From positions 2,270,501 to 2,334,500 of the forward strand of contig CP136052.1 in the NCBI GenBank assembly GCA_032620915.1: a DNA stretch of 64,000 bases, read 5' to 3'. A program made the translations under genes and the position numbers. The stretch comes from Oscillospiraceae bacterium NTUH-002-81. GTDB taxonomy: Bacteria; Bacillota; Clostridia; Lachnospirales; Lachnospiraceae. Below are positions 37,453 to 45,817 of this stretch, in pieces. Position 1 is the stretch's first letter; each line of letters begins with the position of its first letter. A model generated the notes under the pieces. It worked only from the letters and a program-made list of their open reading frames with translations, was not told the origin of the DNA and did no database searches.

Positions 37453-38652
37453 TTAGGCTTTTGCTACTCGAAGCAGCTCTGCCTGTGCGTCATCGAACTG
37501 CACATGGGTGTAAACATTCAGCGTTACGCTGATGTCCGAATGCCCCATGATATACTGCAACGTCTTTGGATTCATTCCGGATTTCGCCATATTGGAACAA
37601 AAAGTGTGTCTGCATACATGAGGAGTTACTTTGGGCATCTGAATACGGTAAATTTTGTTATATTTCTCAATAATATGTTCCAGGTACTTCTCCCAATGAA
37701 GGGCGACCATTGGCTTATCGTTCTTGTCGAGAAACAAAAATCCAGCATATCCGTCTACCATCGGTTCTATTTTCGGTGCTACTCGATTGGCAAGAATACG
37801 GCGAAAACACGCCACAACTTCCTCGCTCATCGGCACATAGCGGATACCGCTTTCCGTTTTAGGAGCCTGAATTACATACTGCATCTGCGATGTTCTCTGC
37901 AACTGGTGGTCTACCTTGATACGCTTCTGGTCGAACTCAAGATCGGAGATCGTCAGCCCGCAGAACTCCGAGATTCGCAGCCCTGTGTTAAGGAGAATAT
38001 AGATCGCATCGTAGTATCGACAGAAATGCTTATCTTCCTTGATGAATTTCAGAAGATCACGCTCCTGCTTACGGGTAATTGCTTCTCTGGTGACGGAATC
38101 GTTTACGATCACCGATGCCAGTTCAAATCCAAAAGGATTTTTACGGATCAGATCATCATCTACCGCCAACTGAAAAGCCGGTCTCAGAACACCTCTGATG
38201 GAGTGAATAGAGCTGTACCCTCTGCCATCCACCTGCTGAAGCTTGATCAGCCACGCCTTTGCATCAGACAGGCGAACCTTGTCAATGCGCTGCTTTCCAA
38301 ACGCTTCTCTGTTCAGGATATTGATTACGGTCTTATATCCCGCCTTGGTGTTATGACCGACACCGGTTTTCAGAGAAGTATATTTCTCTACCAATTCAAC
38401 TACCGTGTAATTGCCGCCACGGGTAACGATATGGTCAAACAGATCCGCCTGAATCTGCTTTTCCTTCTCTCTCAGCGAAAGCTCTCGCTTTTTACCCCTG
38501 GGAGTCGGGTCATTCTTGTCCAAACGCCAACTGTACACATTCTTCTCCTTACCATCCTCGTCAATATATCGGTAACGATACCTCCCATCTGTACGCTGGT
38601 ATTCACCTTCACGCAAAATCCGATTTCTATTGTCTCGTCTTTTTTCACTCAT
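37453..38652 (-). CDS. Tn916-family tyrosine integrase (element 1)
   Basis: This is a 399-residue site-specific recombinase. It has an N-terminal arm-binding domain starting MSEKRRDNRNRILREGEYQ, as in Tn916 Int, a core-binding domain (about 85-170) and the catalytic domain with Arg in TGLRISEFCGL, HVCRHTF (HxxR), and tyrosine in NVYTHVQF. It catalyses integration and excision at the phosphatase att site 170 bases downstream. RBS AAGGAG precedes it. It is about 70% similar by eye to the integrase at 48.5-49.7 kb. Confidence 0.95.
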   Translation of the reverse strand: MSEKRRDNRNRILREGEYQRTDGRYRYRYIDEDGKEKNVYSWRLDKNDPTPRGKKRELSLREKEKQIQADLFDHIVTRGGNYTVVELVEKYTSLKTGVGHNTKAGYKTVINILNREAFGKQRIDKVRLSDAKAWLIKLQQVDGRGYSSIHSIRGVLRPAFQLAVDDDLIRKNPFGFELASVIVNDSVTREAITRKQERDLLKFIKEDKHFCRYYDAIYILLNTGLRISEFCGLTISDLEFDQKRIKVDHQLQRTSQMQYVIQAPKTESGIRYVPMSEEVVACFRRILANRVAPKIEPMVDGYAGFLFLDKNDKPMVALHWEKYLEHIIEKYNKIYRIQMPKVTPHVCRHTFCSNMAKSGMNPKTLQYIMGHSDISVTLNVYTHVQFDDAQAELLRVAKA

Positions 38653-38774
38653 CGAAATCTCTCCTTTCAGAATAAGGAGAGCCAGACTTGCAGTTTTATA
38701 CTATCACAAATCCGGCTCTCCGTATAGTTATGCCATGTGATTTCGGAATTTCTGTTAAGCATTTCTAATGCCAG

Positions 38775-39008
38775 TTATACAGCCGTTGCCTGATCCAGAT
38801 AGCGTTCAAATTTTTCACGCTTAATCAAGGCTCGATTGCCATTCATAACATAAAAATCTTCATTCGGATGCTCTTCAATTAGCATTCTCAGTTTCCCTTC
38901 GCCGATATGATAATACCTGGCAGCTTCCTCAATGGTAAGCGTATATCTACGCCACACCGGAATATCCGAGTAATTTTTTCCTTCAACATTCATCTTATTA
39001 TTCTCCAT
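38775..39008 (-). CDS. Excisionase (Xis), Tn916 type
   Basis: This is a 77-residue winged-helix DNA-binding protein with IPVWRRYTLTIEEAARYYHIGEGKLRMLI and FYVMNGNRALIKREKFERYLD, the pattern of Tn916 Xis. It lies directly upstream of int, as usual, and steers Int towards excision. GGAGG lies 10 bases before the start. Confidence 0.9.
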   Translation of the reverse strand: MENNKMNVEGKNYSDIPVWRRYTLTIEEAARYYHIGEGKLRMLIEEHPNEDFYVMNGNRALIKREKFERYLDQATAV

Positions 39009-39118
39009 AGGCAGTTATCCTCCATAATTATCGTTGTCGCAGCATTCGCCACATAGATATGCAAGAATATCCACTTGGCTCATTGCCTGCGCACATAAAA
39101 ATAGCCAGACAGAGGGTG

Positions 39119-39320
39119 TCGGCAACGAAGTCCGGCAACGGGCTTCAAAAGACCTTGCAAACAATCTCAATCTGACGATGGTTACTATTTATACTTTTCT
39201 TTTATTTTTCTGTTGTTTTGGTTGTCATAAGGGAGAAAAGCCCGGAAATAAGGGATTTTCCCGGGCTAATGTCCTGCAACCGGCTCGGCAACGGGATAGC
39301 AACAGGGGGTGCAACGGGCT
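39119..39320. repeat. Short GC-rich direct repeats (iteron-like) between xis and the replication genes
   Basis: Five related units of the form GGCAACGGGCT occur at about 39121, 39134, 39273, 39286 and 39310. Inside this 319-base non-coding stretch a hairpin AGCCCGG...CCGGGCT (39236-39268), with TTTCTCCC on the minus strand, looks like the terminator of the replication operon. Otherwise I see no gene here. The repeats could be replication-initiator sites. Confidence 0.45.
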
Positions 39321-39327
39321 GTCATTT

Positions 39328-40723
39328 TCAGAATGGAAGCTTCATCTGTTCTGTGACCTCCACAAAGCCATCCATCGTTTTTTCAGACGGGTTGCATAAG
39401 TCCGTTGCCGGGTTTTCACGCTCCCAGCCCTTTTGCCTGCCATATTCGGAAAACATTCTTGGATTCGGGAAGTACCGCCAGCGGTCAATGCACTGGTTCA
39501 TTATCTCGTTGATTTCCCGGATTTCCCATTGCTTCGGTTCGTCAAAGGCATGGTTTAAGGCTTCCTTGTAGAGCTGCTTGGAACAGACCATGCTCCCGGT
39601 GTACTTATCAAGATACGCCTGTATCATTCCGGCTTTGGTGTCCTCCGGCATAAAATCCCGCTGGTGTTCTTTGAGATAGCGCTGCATGGCAGGGCTGAAA
39701 GCCAGCTTGAACCTGCCGCTTTTATAAATCTCCATTGCTTCCGCCCACATCTGCCCGATATAGGCTCTGGAAGCAGCTTCGTCCTCCAAAATGTGAACCT
39801 CGGCTTGCTCCGGGTAAACCATGACGGGGATAAAGCGGCGGTTGCCGGAACGGTCAAGGGGCAGGAAGTCAAGGGCATTGGAAGTGCCGCCAAACACGCA
39901 CTGACGGGGGCGGTCTGCCGGGTGGGTTTCATAAGGTATCTTGTAGACCTCTTTCTGCCGGCTTAAAAACGACTTGATTTCCTCAATGCTCTTGGCGTTG
40001 GCGGTTGCCATCATTTCCGACATTTCGATAATCCAGTGACCTTGCAGCTTGCGGTACACATTGTCATCGTCCAGCTTCCGCAAATCATCGGAGAACCACT
40101 CGTCCCGGATTGCCAGCAGACGGAAGAAGGTGGACTTGCCAGCCCCCTGACCGCCTACCAGACAGAGCATGATTTCAAATTTGCATCCCGGCTGAAAGGC
40201 TCGTGAGATTGCACCCAGCAGGAACAGCTTCAACGCTTCATAGGTGTAATCGTCTGCGTCAGCCCCCCAGAAAGTGCCGCAGACAGAAACGGATTCGTTC
40301 TGTCCCATCCCACACCAGGGTATTGAGATAGTCCCGGATGGGGTGGTACTTGTTTTCATTCGCCACAATCCCGATGGCGTTATCAATCTTTTTCTCATTG
40401 GTAAGCCCATAGGTTTCTTCCAGATAAAGAAGCAGATACTTCATATCCGTATCGTTCAGGGCGGTGCTTTCTCTTTGAAAACCGATGGGCTTTATGATGT
40501 CCTTGCGGTCGGTCAGGATGTTGTATGCGATAGCCCCGGAAAGCAGCGGGTCACGCTGGAATACGGTCAGGCAGTTCCGTATGCTCTGACGGACACCGCC
40601 TTTCTCGGTAGTTTCCAGTCCCGCCTTGATTTCCTCAACGCTCTGTGGCGGCTGCATGGCGTTCATGGTGTTTTTTAGTTCTTGCTGCGTCTGCGGCTGC
40701 AAGCTCTGCCATTCGCTGTTCAA
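39328..40723 (-). CDS. VirE/primase-helicase-type replication protein of element 1, frame broken by one extra base
   Basis: The N-terminal part (MNSEWQSLQPQTQQELKN ... DYLNTLVWDGTERIRFCLRHFLG) and C-terminal part (ADADDYTYEALKLFLLGA...) join at a G6 run (C6, 40263-40268) if one G is removed. The C-terminal part is a virulence-associated-E-type P-loop ATPase: Walker A CLVGGQGAGKSTFFRLL, Walker B-like WIIEMSEMMA, and an arginine-containing GNRRFIPV. Full length is about 464 residues. Such proteins act as helicases next to a CHC2/primase protein in plasmids and integrative elements. Its first bases overlap the CHC2 gene by about 90 bases. Confidence 0.82.
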
Positions 40724-41279
40724 GCTGTATCACATCCTTTCCGTAGTCCGTAATCAAAGCCGCTTTTTCCTCTGTTTCCCCGAACAGAAGCACATCCAGC
40801 AGATATTCCACTTGGGCTTGCTTCTGTAAGGCTTCCACAAACCGGGGATGAAAGGCTTCCTCTGGGGAGTGCGGGGCATATTCCTTTCTCCACACTCGGA
40901 GTAGGTGGAGATAATCGGCAAGGATACGGAAGCAGCGGTTCTTTACTTCCTGAAACTGTTCCTCCGGGGATTTCTGCCGGGGCTTGGGCTTTTTTGCCTT
41001 TCCCGGCGGTTTCCAGTCCTCATAGGAAAGCCCGAAGTCCTGTGCCAGTTGTACGGCGGCTTCTTTCTTTCCCAGCCCATACAGGGCGGCGGCAAAATCA
41101 ATCACATCCCCATCCGCACCGCAGCCGAAGCAGTGGTAACGCCGATCCAGCTTCATACTTGGGGTCTTATCGTTATGGAACGGACAGCAAGCCATCCCGT
41201 TCCTGTTTACATGGATTCCATAATGCTCCGCAGCCTGTCTTGTTGTGACGGACTGCTTCACAGCTTCAAATACATTCAA
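40635..41279 (-). CDS. CHC2 zinc-finger primase-like protein (TTG start)
   Basis: This is a 214-residue protein with the DnaG-type CHC2 zinc finger: ACCPFHNDKTPSM and YHCFGCGADGDVIDF at about residues 28-60. The rest is helical and not a full primase (no TOPRIM seen), so primer synthesis would need the neighbouring protein. The TTG at 41279 (giving MNVFEAVKQS) follows AAGGAGG by 7 bases. It lies between mobA and the VirE-type gene. Confidence 0.82.
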   Translation of the reverse strand: MNVFEAVKQSVTTRQAAEHYGIHVNRNGMACCPFHNDKTPSMKLDRRYHCFGCGADGDVIDFAAALYGLGKKEAAVQLAQDFGLSYEDWKPPGKAKKPKPRQKSPEEQFQEVKNRCFRILADYLHLLRVWRKEYAPHSPEEAFHPRFVEALQKQAQVEYLLDVLLFGETEEKAALITDYGKDVIQLEQRMAELAAADAARTKKHHERHAAATER

Positions 41280-41343
41280 ATCTATCCCTCCTTGAAAAAG
41301 GAAAAGCACCTGACATTCTCTGATTGAAAATGGCAAGTGCCTG

Positions 41344-42925
41344 TTAAAGTTCCATATCCTGTTGTTTGTGTTTCGTCTGTGCCGGTACAGTTCTTTGTGC
41401 TTTTTTCTCGTCAGCCTTATCCTGCAAGACTTCTTTGATAGGCTGTTTCTTGGGCTGCTCTTTGCTTTCTTCTGTGCCGGGGGTGGCTTTCCGTACCCAG
41501 TAGCGAATGTCCCGCAGCTTCTTCAAATCCTCCTGTACCTCGGTCAGCGGTGTTTTCAGGGCTGCAATTTCTTCCAGAAGCGTTTCCTGCTCCTCTTGCA
41601 GCTTCTTTTGGGTGCTGTCCTTATCGTCCGGGTGCTTGGCAAGGTAGGCGGCGGCTTTCGCATACCGGGCAACCTCCGGGTGTTCCTGGTTGAATTTCTC
41701 CTTTGTTTTCTTAAAAAATATCTTCTGGTACTTCTCATAGACAGGCTTACATTCCTTGCAGTCTGTCCGGGCAGAAAGCAGTCCGTCAATCACTTTGCTT
41801 CGGGCTTCCTTTGGCTTCATCTGACTGCGGTAATCTGCGGCTGATTTCCCGGAAGATTCCAGAAAGGCTTCCAAGTCCTCCACAGTGGAAAGCCCCTTTT
41901 GCCGGAGATAGGACAGGGCTTCGCTGACTGCCTTTAAGTCCTGTGAAGTCCCCCGATTTTGTCCAGCCCTCGTCCAGTCCTTCCGTTCTTCCTTTCGTAT
42001 CTCCATATATTTCATCAGTAGATTGGGAAGAAGTGTCGCTTCCTCCGCCGCCTTTTGTGCAAGCAGTTCTTTCCGTTTTTCTCCCAGCTCGGTAATCCAG
42101 CCTTTGAGGTTTTGGATAAGCTGCCGGATGGACTTCATCAGGCGGTTGGCGGCTCTGATTTCCCGGTTCAGGTTGCCGATATTCGTCTGGATACCTCGCT
42201 TTTCCATCTGCCGGACAGCAGCACCCTCATGGACAGTAGGGATAATATCAAGCCCCTGTCTGGCATAGGAACGCAAGTCCACACGCTCCGGGCGATCATT
42301 GGCTTCCAGATAGCGGTTCTGGATGACCTCCCATTCATGCCGCCAGATTTCACAATACTTCTGGTCGTTCCAGTCCACCGTATCCTCCTTGTGGCTTTTC
42401 CACCTGCCGGATGGCAGCTTTATCCGTTCCCCGTTCTCGTCAAGGTCATAAACCTTGCGGCTCTTGGAAAGCCATTTCCCATGTTCGTCCATTGCCCTCA
42501 TAGTGAGCAGGACATGGGCGTGAGGATTGTGTCCCGGCGGGTGGGGGTCATGGATGGCAAAGTCAGCAATCATGCCTTTGGAAACAAACTGTTGCTGGCA
42601 GAACTCCCGGACAAGGACAGCGTACTGGTCGGGCGGTATCTCTCTTGGAATGGTAAGCACCCACCGCCTTGCAAGCTGGGAGTTCCATTGTTTCTCCACA
42701 GCTTCGGCGGCGTTCCATAAAGTATTGCGGTCTGCATACTCCGGCGGGGCATTTGCCGGGAGCAGGATTTCATTGTGGACGATACCTCGCTTTTCTGGGT
42801 AGTGCTTCACTTCTTGGTCGTATTCACAGAACAGCTTTTTCGCCGCTCTGGTAGGCAGCGGCGGCAACCGCAGACTGCTGTTGGCTACGCTGAACAATCG
42901 AGATTTCGTTGTGTGGACAGGGCAT
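41344..42925 (-). CDS. mobA: MobA/MobL-type relaxase (MOBQ), frame broken by one extra base
   Basis: The relaxase nicks oriT and pilots the strand during mobilization. The true start is MPCPHNEISIVQRSQQ at 42925 (RBS GGAGGG); after YQSGEK an extra A in an A5 run (T5, 42836-42840) shifts the frame. The rest continues as KLFCEYDQEVKHYPEKRG through the metal-binding HUH segment HDPHPPGHNPHAHVLLTMR to a long helical C-terminus. Full length is about 526 residues. The N-terminal catalytic tyrosine region and HUH place it in the MOBQ group. An oriT with MOBQ features lies 0.7 kb upstream. Confidence 0.88.
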
Positions 42926-43109
42926 TTCGTATCCCTCCTTTCTATGCTTGGTGGATGGGGTGGCGTTTTACCACCTCATTTTGGGCAGAAAAAAAGCAGG
43001 AGACCTTTTTCAGATTTCCTGCTCGGTGTGCCGCTGTGTAAGCGGCGGGTATTTAGTTGTGAAAGTTCGGGACAAGTTGACCCGATGTGTGTAGAATAAC
43101 AAACTGGAT

Positions 43110-43331
43110 TTATTTTTCTTTACATTTTATGCCGTAATTTCCCCTACTACCATTTTCGTAGCCCCTATATATTTCATATCTTTTTCCATTTATCTCCACT
43201 TCGTCATCGTTAATAAATGTATAAGACTTACCATTTTCTTCACAATACTTTGAAATTGCTTCCATAGTTTTTGCAAGAGTTGGGTAATTGGCACTATCCT
43301 CATAAGGAACCCAAAAAGCTTTTTTAAACAT
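43110..43331 (-). CDS. Small conserved element protein (DUF4318-like)
   Basis: This is a 73-residue protein, MFKKAFWVPYEDSANYPTLA ... INGKRYEIYRG, preceded by GGAGG. It resembles a small domain of unknown function that I associate with Firmicutes mobile elements; the family name is from memory. It lies between mobA and oriT and has no catalytic motif. Confidence 0.65.
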   Translation of the reverse strand: MFKKAFWVPYEDSANYPTLAKTMEAISKYCEENGKSYTFINDDEVEINGKRYEIYRGYENGSRGNYGIKCKEK

Positions 43332-43608
43332 ATAAAATACCTCCTTCTAATTTGTTAAGTAATCCACGAATTTTCAAAGCGTTATAAAATAATAGTATCA
43401 TACAGCTTCGCAAAAATCCACTTATAACTTCAAACTTGTCGGCTGGGAACAGCTTGCAACGCAAGGTGTCCCCAGATGGCAAGTCCACAAAAGGGTAGCT
43501 GGTGGTAGCCAGCGCAGGGGAAGCGTAGCGTCCCCTGTATGATTTGGAGCAGACCATGACTGCGGAAAATCACAGCCCTCCGGCGAGGAGCCTTCGGAGA
43601 ACGCAATG

Positions 43609-43643
43609 CACCAACCTCTGGGTGGTGTATAATTGCGCCCTTA
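43609..43643. other. Candidate origin of transfer (oriT), MOBQ type
   Basis: An inverted repeat CACCAACC-TCT-GGGTGGTG (7 of 8 pairs) is followed after a short AT-rich spacer by ATTGCGCCCTTA, matching the RSF1010/R1162-type nic consensus (TAAnTGCGCCCT). It lies upstream of the MOBQ relaxase gene, as expected. The surrounding 43332-43648 stretch is GC-rich, has further dyads and no convincing gene. Confidence 0.75.
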
Positions 43644-43648
43644 GTAAA

Positions 43649-43945
43649 CTAAGGGGTTTCTGGCTTCTTCCGTTCCAGCAGTTTTTTCAATAATTCCTGC
43701 GTGTCCTGCCTGTGAAAAATGATTTTGAGCAACACCTTGACATCATCATCTGTCAGGCGTTCCGGCTCTTGCAGAAAACTTTCCAGCATACCGCCACGGA
43801 TACAGAGCCGGTGCGTCCGTTCCTTTCGGGTAAGCTGCTTCAACTGGTGCTGCAACGCCTTTTCATCATTGATGGCTTTCCGCAGTTTCTTTTCGCTTTT
43901 TTCCAACTCCCGGTTGAGCTTTTCCAGCTTTGAGGTATCAGGCAA
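43649..43945 (-). CDS. DUF3847-like coiled-coil element protein
   Basis: This is a 98-residue, mostly helical protein (MPDTSKLEKLNRELEKSEKK ... TRKERTHRLCIRGGMLESFL ... DDDVKVLLKIIF). It matches small DUF3847-type proteins next to relaxases; its size and position suggest a MobC-like accessory factor that might help open oriT, but this is inferred. It overlaps the next gene by 8 bases, which suggests coupled translation. Confidence 0.7.
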   Translation of the reverse strand: MPDTSKLEKLNRELEKSEKKLRKAINDEKALQHQLKQLTRKERTHRLCIRGGMLESFLQEPERLTDDDVKVLLKIIFHRQDTQELLKKLLERKKPETP

Positions 43946-44279
43946 GGGCAGCGTTCTCCTTTCCCGGTATCAGCACATAAATCCTGTTTGGTTCTCCAAT
44001 GCCCTGACGCACCCGCATGATAAGCCCGGCGGTTTCCAGTTCATTCAAAGAACGCTTGACCGTCATGGGGCTGCGGGACAGGACTGTAGCAATGGCTGTG
44101 ACAGGGAAGCAGACAAACAGGATTCCATTTTCGTCCTCCTGCCCTTTGGACAGCATAGCGTCCAGCATCCGGCAGTACATGACCTTTGCGGTGCTGCTGA
44201 CTGGAAATCCTGTCAACGCTCTGGGAAAGGGCATACAGGGCGGCAATGGTGTGTCTATCGTCATAAATTCAAAATTCAT
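43938..44279 (-). CDS. RepA-N-like winged-helix protein
   Basis: This is a 113-residue protein with a winged-helix core: KVMYCRMLDAMLSKGQEDENG and FPVTAIATVLSRSPMTVKRSLNELETAGLI. The pattern fits the N-terminal DNA-binding domain of replication initiator A proteins, here without the usual C-terminal part. It probably binds the element's origin or promoters. It overlaps genes on both sides by a few bases. Confidence 0.7.
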   Translation of the reverse strand: MNFEFMTIDTPLPPCMPFPRALTGFPVSSTAKVMYCRMLDAMLSKGQEDENGILFVCFPVTAIATVLSRSPMTVKRSLNELETAGLIMRVRQGIGEPNRIYVLIPGKENAALA

Positions 44280-44464
44280 TCGGTGTGTTCCTCCTTTTTC
44301 TTTGCTCGTTTGGATAAATAACGGGGGCAGTCAATCACAACCGCCCGGAAGCTCTGCCTGCACCCATGCTGGCATTTCCGGCATAATTCGTTGTAAGTGA
44401 CACGCCCCCGGTCATTGAGGTAAAAAGAAAGCTCATGCTTCCTCTTTTTGCTCATTCTCGGCAT
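44276..44464 (-). CDS. Small cysteine-containing conserved element protein
   Basis: This is a 62-residue basic protein, MPRMSKKRKHELSFYLNDRG ... YNELCRKCQHGCRQSFRAVV, of a kind often seen at the start of mobilization operons in Firmicutes elements. CRKCQHGC may bind zinc. It is the first gene of the minus-strand operon and overlaps the next by 4 bases. The function is unknown. Confidence 0.7.
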   Translation of the reverse strand: MPRMSKKRKHELSFYLNDRGRVTYNELCRKCQHGCRQSFRAVVIDCPRYLSKRAKKKEEHTE

Positions 44465-44897
44465 ATTGCGCTTCCTCCCGTTTTAGTGTATGGTTTCGGG
44501 GCGATTTTCGGTAAAATTACAGCCATAGAGCCGCTTAAAATCTCCCGAAGTATCAGCGATAGGGTAGACTGTCCCCCTATCAGATTGTCGTGTTTCGGTA
44601 TCATTTCGGTGTCAGTTCGCCAGTTCTCCCCGGTGTCGTTCCTCCCCTGAATCTCACAGCGGCGTATCGCTCCCTTTGGTATGCTCGTTTCGGTCAGGGT
44701 TCCTCCACATCCCTGCCAAAAGTCATGGCACTACATCGCCGGGGAAGCATATCCCACACAGGCTGGTCATTCGATTGGAATAATCCATCGATGAACTACC
44801 TGTATCATAGAACATTTTTGTGCCCTATGCCGTATGTCCACAAAGTAGGAATTAGGGGTAAAAATCAGAAATTTCCACGATTGCGGAATTGATATGG

Positions 44898-44903
44898 TAT
44901 AAT
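44898..44903 (+). promoter_or_regulatory. Extended -10 promoter of the XRE regulator
   Basis: TGGTATAAT, with the TATAAT at 44898-44903, is an extended -10 about 45 bases before the regulator start. No good -35 is visible. The wider gap 44465-44947 is the divergent control region of element 1; I see no gene in it. Confidence 0.6.
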
Positions 44904-44947
44904 CAATTCAACGGTTATAAATGTTGTCAGAAGGGGGAACTGCTTCA

Positions 44948-45754
44948 ATGAACGGAGCTACTACAATACAGGAACGGCTAAAAGATTTACGATTAAACAA
45001 AAGATTAAAACTGGAAGAACTGGCAGAGCAAACAGGTATTTCAAAATCAGCTCTTGGAAGTTATGAAAAAGATGACTATAAGGAAATCAATCATGGCAAC
45101 CTTATCCTGCTGGCAGATTTTTATGGGGTGTCCCTCGATTATCTCTTTTGCCGGACAGAGAACATGGTTGAGATCAACACGCCATTAAGGGAACTGCATT
45201 TGAGTGATGAAATGGTGGCACTTCTGAAAAGCGGAAGGATTAACAACCGTCTGCTCTGCGAACTTGCCACCCATAAGGACTTTATCAAGTTTCTTGCGGA
45301 TATTGAGATTTATGTGGATGGGATTGCCACCATGCAGATTCAGAATCTCAACGCCCTTGTCGATACCGTCCGGCATGAAATCATTGAACGGTATCGCCCC
45401 GGCGAAGATGACCCGCATTTGAAGGTGCTGCAAGCTGCCCATATCAGTGATGATGAATATTTCAGTCACATGGTACGGGATGACCTCAATCTCATTATCC
45501 GGGATATTCGGGAAGCTCACAAAAAGGACAGTGAAAGTGCGCCCCAGACCACCGTTGCCGATGAACTGAAAGAAAATCTGGAAGCGGTCGAAAATTTCAA
45601 GGGCAGCCGGGATGAAAAGCTCGTTGTACTTTACTGCAAACAGCTCGGCATCAACTATAAAAATCTGTCAGACGAAGAATTTCGCTGGCTGATTCGGATT
45701 CTCAAAAAGTCAAAGAAAATGGGAACGCCTATCAGCCAGAGGAAAAAACGATAA
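44948..45754 (+). CDS. XRE-family transcriptional regulator of element 1
   Basis: This is a 268-residue protein. The N-terminal helix-turn-helix is clear: IQERLKDLRLNKRLKLEELAEQTGISKSALGSYEKDDYK, followed by LADFYGVSLDYLF. The C-terminal 190 residues are helical and typical of mobile-element regulators (ELHLSDEMVALLKSGRINNRLLCELATH). It is the only plus-strand gene of the element and divergent from the mobilization operon, so it probably represses that operon. I chose the ATG at 44948 because AGAAGGGGG precedes it; an in-frame ATG at 44921 lies before this site. Confidence 0.85.
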   Translation: MNGATTIQERLKDLRLNKRLKLEELAEQTGISKSALGSYEKDDYKEINHGNLILLADFYGVSLDYLFCRTENMVEINTPLRELHLSDEMVALLKSGRINNRLLCELATHKDFIKFLADIEIYVDGIATMQIQNLNALVDTVRHEIIERYRPGEDDPHLKVLQAAHISDDEYFSHMVRDDLNLIIRDIREAHKKDSESAPQTTVADELKENLEAVENFKGSRDEKLVVLYCKQLGINYKNLSDEEFRWLIRILKKSKKMGTPISQRKKR

Positions 45755-45757
45755 AGA

Positions 45758-45803
45758 AAAACCGCTGTTGCATGGTTTGTTAGCTTCCATGTAGCAGCGG
45801 TTT
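45758..45803 (+). terminator. Hairpin after the XRE gene
   Basis: AACCGCTGTTGCATGG pairs with CCATGTAGCAGCGGTT (one mismatch and a bulge). It follows the regulator stop by a few bases. The stem is strong and the T-run weak. Confidence 0.6.
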
Positions 45804-45817
45804 GTGCTGTGGTTATT

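Noticed and set aside
43324..43557. A 77-residue minus-strand open frame upstream of the small protein at 43110
   Set aside because: It lies in the conserved non-coding oriT region, is GC-rich with dyads, overlaps the RBS of the next gene and has no protein-like pattern.
44590..44892. A 100-residue plus-strand open frame in the divergent control region
   Set aside because: No RBS, odd composition, and it covers the promoter of the XRE gene.
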